In this document: positions 1 through 6,413 of the stretch, piece after piece | Position numbering within the stretch: position 1 is the stretch's first letter | Layout: every line of letters starts with the position of its first letter | From: an uncultured Lachnospiraceae bacterium | Lineage (GTDB): Bacteria > Bacillota_A > Clostridia > Lachnospirales > Lachnospiraceae | Length of the DNA: 8,941 nt | Assembly (NCBI GenBank): GCA_905200565.1 | Contig: CAJKKX010000071.1 | Coordinates: forward strand, 1-8,941 | Direction of reading: 5' to 3' | The notes under the pieces: model-generated | What the model saw: only the letters and a program-made list of their open reading frames with translations | What the model was told of the DNA's origin: nothing | Database searches by the model: none | Program-made: the position numbers and the translations under genes

Positions 1-55
1 CGAACTCCCGCTAAGAGTTTTGGAGACTCCTGTCATACCATTTGACCAATCCCCT
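1..55 (-). tRNA. tRNA-Trp (anticodon CCA), 3' part cut off by window edge
   Basis: Read on the minus strand, this folds as the first three quarters of a tRNA. The acceptor 5' strand AGGGGAT starts at 55, followed by U8 and G9. The D stem is GTCA/TGAC around an 8-base loop containing GG. The anticodon stem is GGAGT/ACTCT, with one G-U pair at its base. The loop CTCCAAA puts CCA (positions 23-21) at the anticodon, which reads UGG (Trp). A 4-base variable region leads to the T stem GGGAG and the start of a TTCG T loop at the edge. The 3' acceptor strand and any encoded CCA lie outside the window, so acceptor pairing cannot be checked. The AGGGG start fits bacterial tRNA-Trp. Confidence 0.86.
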
Positions 56-73
56 TTAGAAAGGTACTTTCTC

Positions 74-102
74 TTTATAGCACAGACTGCCCCAAAAGTC
101 AA
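74..102 (-). promoter_or_regulatory. Sigma-70/SigA-type promoter of the tRNA-Trp gene
   Basis: On the minus strand the -35 box TTGACT (102-97) and the -10 box TATAAA (79-74) are exactly 17 bases apart. A TG one base upstream of the -10 box makes it an extended -10. Expected initiation is near 67, giving a 5' leader of about a dozen bases before the mature tRNA end at 55. The near-consensus boxes fit a strongly expressed stable RNA. The call is by eye; no transcript data were available. Confidence 0.78.
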
Positions 103-155
103 TCTTTTTTTCTGCCCGCCCGTTTCTTACAGCTCTTTATTTTTCTAAAATCATC

Positions 156-184
156 TTGTATATGTTTTAAAAAAAGTGTACAAT
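156..184 (+). promoter_or_regulatory. Probable SigA-type promoter for the surface-protein gene
   Basis: TTGTAT (156-161) and TACAAT (179-184) are separated by 17 bases, in an A/T-rich stretch. The -10 box matches 5 of 6 consensus positions and the -35 box only 3 of 6, so this is a moderate candidate. Transcription would begin near 191 and leave about 70 bases of untranslated leader before the start at 261. The leader has only a weak 4-bp hairpin (GGCT/AGCC, near 210-223) and no riboswitch I recognise. It diverges from the tRNA promoter with about 50 bases between the two -35 boxes. Confidence 0.5.
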
Positions 185-243
185 TAAAGATATTCTACTT
201 AATGTATGAGGCTCATGAAAGCCAATATGATAGAGAAAAATGC

Positions 244-251
244 AAAGGGGG
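244..251 (+). promoter_or_regulatory. Ribosome-binding site that decides the adhesin start
   Basis: The purine run AAAGGGGG ends 9 bases before the ATG at 261. The in-frame ATG at 240 lies upstream of this run and has only a weak GAGAAAAA in front of it. The N-terminus starting at 261 (MNSSTPQ, then a Lys/Arg cluster and a hydrophobic helix) also looks like a normal export signal. Translation therefore most likely begins at 261. Confidence 0.75.
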
Positions 252-260
252 AATGTCCAT

Positions 261-3200
261 ATGAATTCTTCAACACCACAAAAAACTACGCAGTACCTGA
301 AAAACAAGAAAAAACGAAAAGCCTGGTATAAGCTGATCCTTGCCATGTCCTCTGTCGTCGTATTCCTGACCGTATATTTGCTGATCCTGCCTGCAATTAC
401 GCTGGAAACGGACACGCTCTGCGGCATGGAGGAGCACACCCACACAGCCGAATGCTTTGCAAAGGCAGACGCAGGTTCAGAGAACCCTGTTCTGGTATGC
501 ACGAAGGAAGAGCATACCCATACAGAAGCCTGCTACCCGCCAAAGGAAACGGAAACCATCAAAGCAACGGAACAGTCCCAGCCAGAACAGGCTGTCACGG
601 AATCACCCGTGGCTGAACCGTCTGAAACGGAAACGGTCAAAGCGGAACCTGCGCCGGAAACGCCTTCCACAGAACGTCCTGTACCGGAAGCCCCGCCGTC
701 ACCCGACCCTTCGGATGAGACAGAATCTGTTACAAAGACCGAAGCGCCGGAAAGTGTAACTGCGGATTCCGAGCCGCTCCCGCTCGTTCCCTATATCGAC
801 AGTACGACCAATCCGCCCAGGCTGTACTATAAGGACAGCTCCAATAACTGGGTTCTGATCAGTTCTTCTACTTCTGAAGTGCCTGCGAACGCGGCCGCAA
901 AGCTGGAAATCAATTATACCGACGTACCGATTTCCGATCTTCTGGCAGCGGGATGTACCATAACGTACACACTTCCGGAACTGCTGACAACTCCTCCACA
1001 GGAAAGCCAGTTGATTGCGGACGGAGCTGTTGCCGGCAGACTGATTGCAGACGGAGACTCTGTCGTGCGTCTGCAATTCGACCAGGCATGGCTTGAAAAA
1101 CGGCTCAACGAATCGCCCACCATTTCGGGATATTTCTATATAGAGCTTGCCTTTGACTGGTCAAAAATAAAGGAAGATGAGAACAACCAAATTACAATTG
1201 GAAATGTTACCATTCAGATTCCATTTGAAAGCGACCTGACTGCCAAATACGGCGCGCTGAACCTTGAAAAGAGCGAACCAATTCTCACAGAAGAATATGA
1301 TGAAAACCGGAATAAAAAGGTCTATCTGACCTACACGCTCCGGGTGTCCATTCCGGAAGGCTCCAGCGCCATCCCGGATGTACGCGTCGCGGATCATTTT
1401 CCGACCACGTCAGACGCCCCGGCGGGAAATTCCTTCATTCGTGAATATGTCGGAATCAGCGAAACAAAAACCACGCTGACCGCCGCTGACGCCCCAGGAA
1501 CGATCGGCCCGTTCGGAGAACCCCGTGAAACCATTCAGAGCGCTTCCGGTGAAGCAGGAGCAGGAAAGGTGTACCTGGGAGTTATCCCTGACTCCGAGCA
1601 TACGCTTCCCCAGCAGGCCGCAGGCAGCCCTTCCAAACCGGGCGCTCTGGTGTGGGAGATCGGAGACATGCAGCCGGGTGAGACGAGAACACTCACCTAC
1701 CGCGTCCTCGTCAATCCTGAATATGCAACCAACAAGCCGCAAGGTAATATTTCAAATCAGGCGGAAGCCTTTTCCAAAACCTATTTTAAAAAGGAGGATA
1801 CCGCTTTATATATTCCGAAAGTCAACGTTAACTCAAGGAAAACCGACTCCGCGTTTGATCCTGCAACCGGAAAGCTTTCCTTTACCATTACCTTAAGCGC
1901 CCCTGCGGATAATTCCTTTACCCTGGACAGCCTGAAAATTTATGATAAGATTTATGACCGTTCTCAGAATGACCTCAGGGACTACGTGGAATTTGATGTG
2001 GACTCTATCCGGATTGTGAGCAATATAAACGGGGAAATTCCCCTGGCCGACATCCCCGTTCCCTCCGGTCAGAACAATCCGGATATGCGTGACCAAGGCA
2101 ATCAATATATGGATTTATTCGTTGGTTCCCTCGCCCCGGGTGAAACCAAAACCATCCAGTATGATTTGACGGTGAAGCCTGAGCTTCTGGCAAAACAGAA
2201 CACTGCTTCTTATGTCAACAATGAAGCGCGGATTTATGCCATGAAGGGAAATACAAACCAGGACGGCTTCTACTATGGAATGCCCAAGACAACGACGCTT
2301 CTGGGACACAAGGTATGGGATCGGAAAATCACTGGCGGACGACAGGAGCAGCCCCGTGACGCCCCTACCCCTGCCGATCACCCCGTATACCGCTATGGCG
2401 ACGGAGATACCCCTGTGCTTTCCGATTCTCCCGGAACCTTCCAGATACCAGAGGGAAGCTATCAGTATCAGGTGCTTGTAAACGAAGCCGGAGACTGGGA
2501 TCTCTCCGCTGCAAATTTTTCCGACCAGTTAGGACGATACCTCGCTTATACCGGCTATGTAAAGGTTGAGGCATTCCAAATTGGGGAGGACGCCACTCCT
2601 CCAAACACGCTGGACGTAAATGCCATTGCTTCTTTTTCCGGTAAGACTCCGGCAAAAACTGTCTGGCTGGACATTGAAGATCGTCAAAACTTTAATTTTC
2701 ATCCGGAAGCCCTGGGACTGGACAGCACATATGCCTACCTTTTGACTTACTATGCAAAGCCAATAAATATGGAAAGCATCAGCGAGGTACAGGTGACAAA
2801 TTCCTTTACGCTTTCTGGAACAGGCGTGGGACCTTACGCAACAATCACGATTCCCGGCATTACGGTCAGTGTAGGCGTAAACGTCACAGGCGGCTATCAC
2901 TTCAATGCACACAAGTATACCTGGTATTATGCTCCTGCCGGGGAGGAGGCCGGCACTGGCAGCAACTGGGTAAACGGCGCCCTTTTCTGGGCAGTCGAAT
3001 TGGATGCTTCCTCATTAAATGAGAACATCTCAATCAGAGATGAAATTCCTGCTTCCGGTCAGCATCAGATGCAGTTGGATTCCGTAGAAGGCGTCTTTAT
3101 CGGCTCCATTCCGGATGGAAAGAACATAAATGACTACGCAAACCTGGAAGCCCTCCGCCCGCTCATGACCCAGGAACTGCTTGGCAATAAGCTGAACCTG

Positions 3201-5378
3201 AGATACTCTGATGATACGGTTCCGGAGAACGCCGATTATAGATGGGAAGCGGAAGGAACCTGGCTGAAGCTTGATTTTCTGAAAGACCTGACCATCCCGG
3301 ACGGACAAAAGGTTTATATTATCCTGAAAACAAAACCTCTGCAATTACCGACCGGAAAAAGAGGCTTCGTAACTTACCGGAACGGGCTGCGTACCTCCAC
3401 CGATGACGGAGCCACCTGGACCACCCAAAATGAAGCCAGCAAATCCCTCGCCGGAAAGGGGGGCGTCATCAAGGAAACTTACGGCGCTTTCAACCGCGCA
3501 CAGGACGGAACATGGACAGAGCTGCACAGGCCTGCTGGCGCAGATGGAAACCACGCAATCAAACAAAATTACATCACAGAACCCGGCACTTACGTAGATT
3601 GGATCATACACGTGAATTACGGCGGTACGATTTCAGGCGTAGCCGAGATGCTTGACCAGCTTCCGGAAGGACTGGAGCTTGCCTATGTCGACCGCTGCTG
3701 GTGCTCGCCCTGGTATGGAAATAATGGTTTCTCTCAGCCCACCGCGGTTCAGATTCCGGAGCTTCAGGATGCGGACGGCTGGACGGAACTGCATTTTAGC
3801 AGCTCCTACTCCTATTACAATAAGAACACCGGCGAGGTCCGATGGAACGTAGAAGGTCTCAAAGGGGAACCCTCCGGCGTCAAGGATCATGGCGTCGAAT
3901 TCCAGGTGGTATGCCGTGTAACAGATACCTTAAAACCCGGAGAAACTACCTACCAGAACCAGATCACTGCCACAACACCAAATGGGGCGCAATACGAGGA
4001 TTCCGCAGATATTTCATTTACGAAAAGCACGCTTTCAAAAAGCGCCGGAGTCTATAATCCAAGCGTCCACGGTCCGAAATATCCATTCGAAATTCAGGTC
4101 AACCCACTTGGAGAAGACCTGGTTCCGGGCAGCGACACCCTGACCCTGGTGGATTCCATGAGCGATAAACTGATTCTGGACAGTGAGTCTCTTACCGTAA
4201 AGAACACGAAAACCGGACAGCTCGTTGAGGGATGGACTTCGTCCCTTCTGGATAACACACTCCGTATCGTGCTGCCGGATGGGATTCCTCTCACAATTAC
4301 CTATGAGACACTTTTGCAGGCTGCTCCCGGAGAACCCCTTGATTTCTCCAATGACGCATATTATGAAGGGCAGGCGGCGCCAGACAGCGGCAAAGTAAAT
4401 GTAGACGATTTTTCCTATACTATTGGCGGTACTGTCGAAAGCCTGTACCCCACCTTCCGGCTGATTAAGGCAGACCGGAACAATACTGCCGTCCATCTTT
4501 CCGGAGCTGAGTTCAAGATTCAGAAAGTCGGGACTGCGACAGACCCGGATGGAACCATCATCCTGGGAACAACAGAAGAGACGGCAGTCTATCAAGGCAG
4601 CACCGATGCGGACGGTATACTGAATGTGGCAAATCTTCTGGAATTTAATCAGATTTACTGCCTGACAGAAACCAAAGCGCCAGACGGTTACCTTCTGGAT
4701 TCTACCCCTGTTTATTTCGCAGTCGCCAAAGGAAACCATGAGAATGGCGTTATGGTATATCCTGATTTTCCTGAGAATGTGAACGTCTGGTATGGAAGTT
4801 CCACTTATACGTATACCTTCTACAATTCCTCAGGAGAAGCTGCCGTAACGAAACAATTCCTGAAATCCGATGGTACCGTTGCAGACCGGTCAGTCAACGG
4901 AACCTATCGGTTTGGCCTTTATGCAGAAGTACAGACCGGGACAGCCGCAGACCCGTTACAGATTCTGACCATTACCTATCAGAACAATGTACCTGTTTAC
5001 CAACTGAACGGGAACGGCGTTTCCAGGCCGGTCTTTACCGGACTGACTCCCGGCGAAACCTATTACATTTATGAACTGGACACGGACGGAAATCCGGTTT
5101 TTGACGGGACTACTGCCCTGATTGACCGCTTCTCATTCGTGGTGACCTACCCTGGCGGCGAAAATCCGAACCGTGTAACGATTGGAACTGCCTCCTCCTC
5201 TTCGGCCGAAATGCCGACGGTAGAGGTAAACAATCAATCCACCGCCATCTTACTTCCTTCTGCCGGAGGAAGCGGAACGACCCTCTATTATCTGTTTGGA
5301 GCATCCGCATTTCTGCTTGCACTTTTGGGATATGCCTTTTACAAAAAGAAGTCGCTGAAACAGATAACAGATATTTAG
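261..5378 (+). CDS. Large LPXTG-like cell-wall-anchored surface adhesin with SpaA/CnaB-type domains
   Basis: A 1705-residue surface protein, probably exported by Sec and joined to peptidoglycan by a sortase. Residues 14-24 are basic and 25-43 form a hydrophobic helix ending in LPAITLE. Two CX4HTHTX2C motifs follow (54-65 and 80-91), then a Pro/Glu/Thr/Ser stalk (about 93-177). Residues about 184-1395 are beta-rich, without catalytic motifs I recognise. They appear to be several sandwich modules ending in Asn-rich strands (N499, N654, N1057, N1233, N1364). A SpaA-like prealbumin domain (about 1398-1523) has K1403, E1470 in TETKAPDGY, and N1522. A second such domain (about 1527-1660) has K1531, E1605 and N1657/N1658. 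These residues fit self-formed Lys-Asn isopeptide bonds with a Glu catalyst. LPSAG (1665-1669), a hydrophobic segment (1675-1694) and a Lys-rich tail complete the protein. It has its own promoter and terminator, and no sortase is nearby. The ligand is unknown. The surface-anchored class is secure; adhesion itself is inferred. Confidence 0.88.
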   Translation: MNSSTPQKTTQYLKNKKKRKAWYKLILAMSSVVVFLTVYLLILPAITLETDTLCGMEEHTHTAECFAKADAGSENPVLVCTKEEHTHTEACYPPKETETIKATEQSQPEQAVTESPVAEPSETETVKAEPAPETPSTERPVPEAPPSPDPSDETESVTKTEAPESVTADSEPLPLVPYIDSTTNPPRLYYKDSSNNWVLISSSTSEVPANAAAKLEINYTDVPISDLLAAGCTITYTLPELLTTPPQESQLIADGAVAGRLIADGDSVVRLQFDQAWLEKRLNESPTISGYFYIELAFDWSKIKEDENNQITIGNVTIQIPFESDLTAKYGALNLEKSEPILTEEYDENRNKKVYLTYTLRVSIPEGSSAIPDVRVADHFPTTSDAPAGNSFIREYVGISETKTTLTAADAPGTIGPFGEPRETIQSASGEAGAGKVYLGVIPDSEHTLPQQAAGSPSKPGALVWEIGDMQPGETRTLTYRVLVNPEYATNKPQGNISNQAEAFSKTYFKKEDTALYIPKVNVNSRKTDSAFDPATGKLSFTITLSAPADNSFTLDSLKIYDKIYDRSQNDLRDYVEFDVDSIRIVSNINGEIPLADIPVPSGQNNPDMRDQGNQYMDLFVGSLAPGETKTIQYDLTVKPELLAKQNTASYVNNEARIYAMKGNTNQDGFYYGMPKTTTLLGHKVWDRKITGGRQEQPRDAPTPADHPVYRYGDGDTPVLSDSPGTFQIPEGSYQYQVLVNEAGDWDLSAANFSDQLGRYLAYTGYVKVEAFQIGEDATPPNTLDVNAIASFSGKTPAKTVWLDIEDRQNFNFHPEALGLDSTYAYLLTYYAKPINMESISEVQVTNSFTLSGTGVGPYATITIPGITVSVGVNVTGGYHFNAHKYTWYYAPAGEEAGTGSNWVNGALFWAVELDASSLNENISIRDEIPASGQHQMQLDSVEGVFIGSIPDGKNINDYANLEALRPLMTQELLGNKLNLRYSDDTVPENADYRWEAEGTWLKLDFLKDLTIPDGQKVYIILKTKPLQLPTGKRGFVTYRNGLRTSTDDGATWTTQNEASKSLAGKGGVIKETYGAFNRAQDGTWTELHRPAGADGNHAIKQNYITEPGTYVDWIIHVNYGGTISGVAEMLDQLPEGLELAYVDRCWCSPWYGNNGFSQPTAVQIPELQDADGWTELHFSSSYSYYNKNTGEVRWNVEGLKGEPSGVKDHGVEFQVVCRVTDTLKPGETTYQNQITATTPNGAQYEDSADISFTKSTLSKSAGVYNPSVHGPKYPFEIQVNPLGEDLVPGSDTLTLVDSMSDKLILDSESLTVKNTKTGQLVEGWTSSLLDNTLRIVLPDGIPLTITYETLLQAAPGEPLDFSNDAYYEGQAAPDSGKVNVDDFSYTIGGTVESLYPTFRLIKADRNNTAVHLSGAEFKIQKVGTATDPDGTIILGTTEETAVYQGSTDADGILNVANLLEFNQIYCLTETKAPDGYLLDSTPVYFAVAKGNHENGVMVYPDFPENVNVWYGSSTYTYTFYNSSGEAAVTKQFLKSDGTVADRSVNGTYRFGLYAEVQTGTAADPLQILTITYQNNVPVYQLNGNGVSRPVFTGLTPGETYYIYELDTDGNPVFDGTTALIDRFSFVVTYPGGENPNRVTIGTASSSSAEMPTVEVNNQSTAILLPSAGGSGTTLYYLFGASAFLLALLGYAFYKKKSLKQITDI
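420..533 (+). repeat. Pair of CX4HTHTX2C motifs just after the N-terminal membrane segment
   Basis: Two 12-residue copies, CGMEEHTHTAEC (residues 54-65) and CTKEEHTHTEAC (80-91), are separated by 14 residues. Each has two Cys and two His at identical spacing. Codons differ between the copies at synonymous sites (for example CAC versus CAT for His), so this is not a recent DNA duplication. From memory, similar CxxxxHTHTxxC motifs are frequent in large clostridial surface proteins, with no function I can name. A metal site or disulfide-closed loops are both compatible with the residues. Confidence 0.8.
537..791 (+). other. Low-complexity Pro/Glu/Thr/Ser stalk region of the adhesin
   Basis: Residues about 93-177 are almost entirely Pro, Glu, Thr, Ser, Ala, Lys and Val, with recurring short units such as ETET, SETETVKAEP and PETPSTERP. 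There are no aromatic residues after Tyr92 until Tyr178. This is typical of an extended, disordered, possibly glycosylated spacer that carries the functional modules through the wall. The repeats are too degenerate for a fixed unit length. Confidence 0.7.
5253..5375 (+). other. C-terminal sortase sorting signal (LPSAG variant)
   Basis: Residues 1665-1705 comprise the pentapeptide LPSAG, a GSGTT linker, a hydrophobic span from L1675 to Y1694, and the charged tail KKKSLKQITDI. This is the standard tripartite wall-sorting layout, with Ala in place of the usual Thr at position 4. In LPXTG substrates a sortase cuts after position 4. The spacing and following GSGTT resemble LPSTGG-GT signals of SpaA-type pilins. 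Confidence 0.8.
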
Positions 5379-5383
5379 AAAAA

Positions 5384-5422
5384 ACAAATCCGTTTGCCAC
5401 TTTTTGCGGCAAACGGATTTGT
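5384..5422. terminator. Bidirectional intrinsic terminator shared by adhesin and permease genes
   Basis: The arms ACAAATCCGTTTGCC (5384-5398) and GGCAAACGGATTTGT (5408-5422) pair perfectly over 15 bp around a 9-base T-rich loop. On the plus strand the stem is followed by CTTTTCTTTT. On the minus strand it is followed by six consecutive T. It lies 5 bases after the adhesin stop and 19 bases past the end of the convergent permease gene, so one hairpin can serve both. Confidence 0.9.
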
Positions 5423-5441
5423 CTTTTCTTTTGCAAATCTC

Positions 5442-6311
5442 TTACTTATTATATCCCTTACTCTTCTGATAAAAAAACATCAAAACCGCCATTGTACAAA
5501 TGACGCCATATCCCAGCCAGCTTAACACATCCGGTATCTGTCCAAACAGGAAGAATCCCAGAACTGCCGAAAATACAATCTGCGAATAATCATATACCGA
5601 TATTTCCCGTGCCGGCGCATGAAAATAGGCCGCTGTAATTGAAAACTGTCCGCCTGCTGCCGATAACCCCGCCAGAAGCAAATAAATGAGCTGTAAGGCC
5701 GTCATTGGATGATACTGGAATAAAAGCCAGGGCAGCGTCGCCAGACAGGAAAATGCGGAAAATACAAACACTACGAACGCCCCCTTCTCCCCCCGCTGGC
5801 CCAACACGCGCACACAGGTATAGGCCAGTCCCGCCGTCAGTCCGCCGGCAAGTCCGACCAGCGCCTCCGGTGATTGAAAAATTGCGGCCGTGGGCCTGAT
5901 GATCAGCAGGCTTCCCAGAAAAGCGCCCGCCACAAACACGATCTGGGGTATTGTAATCTTCTCTTTTAAAAGAAAGAAGCTGAATACAATGGCAAAAAAC
6001 GGCGACATCTTATTCAGCATAGAAGCGTCTGCCAAAACCAGATGATCGACTGCATAGAAATTGCACAGAATTCCAATAGTTCCTGCCGCCGCCCGTACAA
6101 ACAAATATTTCACATTCTCCTTTTTTCCTGAGAACCAGCTTCCATCCTTCTTCAGCAGAACCCAAGCAAAGACCATGGCTACCAGATTCCGAAAAAAGCT
6201 TTTCTGGACGGACGGCAAGTCCCCGGACAGCCGCACAAATACATTCATCAGGGCAAAGAAAAAGGCCGATGTTATAATACAAACAATTCCAAGATATTTT
6301 TTCTTTTCCAT
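5442..6311 (-). CDS. EamA/DMT-superfamily permease
   Basis: A 289-residue integral membrane protein of the drug/metabolite transporter superfamily (EamA type), a group of 10-helix exporters and permeases for metabolites, amino acids and drugs. The two repeated halves are visible: about 6-138 and about 147-282. Each carries the family's late-helix pattern. The first is ADASMLNKMSPFFAIVFSFF followed by LLKEKIT (94-120); the second is YDYSQIVFSAVLGFFLFGQ (240-258) followed by SWLGYGVI. The hydrophobic spans fit about ten helices. Length is normal for the family. I chose the ATG at 6311 because GGGG sits 6 bases upstream; the adjacent ATG at 6314 is nearly as good. The gene follows rplQ on the same strand but beyond a terminator, so it is probably transcribed separately or by read-through. 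The substrate cannot be told from sequence. Confidence 0.88.
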   Translation of the reverse strand: MEKKKYLGIVCIITSAFFFALMNVFVRLSGDLPSVQKSFFRNLVAMVFAWVLLKKDGSWFSGKKENVKYLFVRAAAGTIGILCNFYAVDHLVLADASMLNKMSPFFAIVFSFFLLKEKITIPQIVFVAGAFLGSLLIIRPTAAIFQSPEALVGLAGGLTAGLAYTCVRVLGQRGEKGAFVVFVFSAFSCLATLPWLLFQYHPMTALQLIYLLLAGLSAAGGQFSITAAYFHAPAREISVYDYSQIVFSAVLGFFLFGQIPDVLSWLGYGVICTMAVLMFFYQKSKGYNK

Positions 6312-6317
6312 CATAAT

Positions 6318-6321
6318 CCCC
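6318..6321 (-). promoter_or_regulatory. Ribosome-binding site of the permease gene
   Basis: On the minus strand GGGGA lies 6 bases before the ATG at 6311 and 3 bases before the ATG at 6314, favouring the 289-residue start. Longer in-frame starts reach back to 6407, but those residues (containing LLLPCIWKKLPAAG) overlap the upstream terminator hairpin and do not look like DMT family sequence. Confidence 0.5.
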
Positions 6322-6365
6322 ATACCTACAGAACCTGCCGCCGGCAGCTTCTTCCAAATACATGG

Positions 6366-6401
6366 CAACAACAAAGCACGGGATTCAAAAGAACCCCGTG
6401 C
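6366..6401 (-). terminator. Intrinsic terminator at the end of the rpsK-rpsD-rpoA-rplQ operon
   Basis: On the minus strand GCACGGGGTTC and GAATCCCGTGC pair over 11 bp, with one G-U pair, closing a UUUU tetraloop. TTTGTTGTTG follows. It begins 12 bases after the rplQ stop codon. The T tract is interrupted by G, so termination may be incomplete, which would allow some read-through into the permease gene about 55 bases further on. Confidence 0.82.
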
Positions 6402-6413
6402 CACCATTTTTTT

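Noticed and set aside
240..260. Upstream ATG adding 7 residues to the adhesin
   Set aside because: The best ribosome-binding site (244-251) lies after this ATG and is correctly spaced for 261.
1..260. tRNA gene as an attachment site for an adhesin-bearing island
   Set aside because: Integration normally uses the tRNA 3' end, which points out of the window; no integrase or repeated tRNA fragment is visible on the adhesin side.
4035..4739. 234-codon minus-strand open frame inside the adhesin gene
   Set aside because: It is wholly antisense to a clearly coding region with recognisable SpaA-type domains, and its translation shows no family features.
6338..6350. Near-palindrome CTGCCGGCGGCAG upstream of the permease start
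   Set aside because: A 5-bp stem with a 3-base loop and no T tract; compatible with chance in a GC-rich patch.
6312..6407. 32-residue N-terminal extension of the permease
   Set aside because: It would be translated through the rplQ terminator hairpin, and the DMT family sequence begins only at MEKKKYLG.
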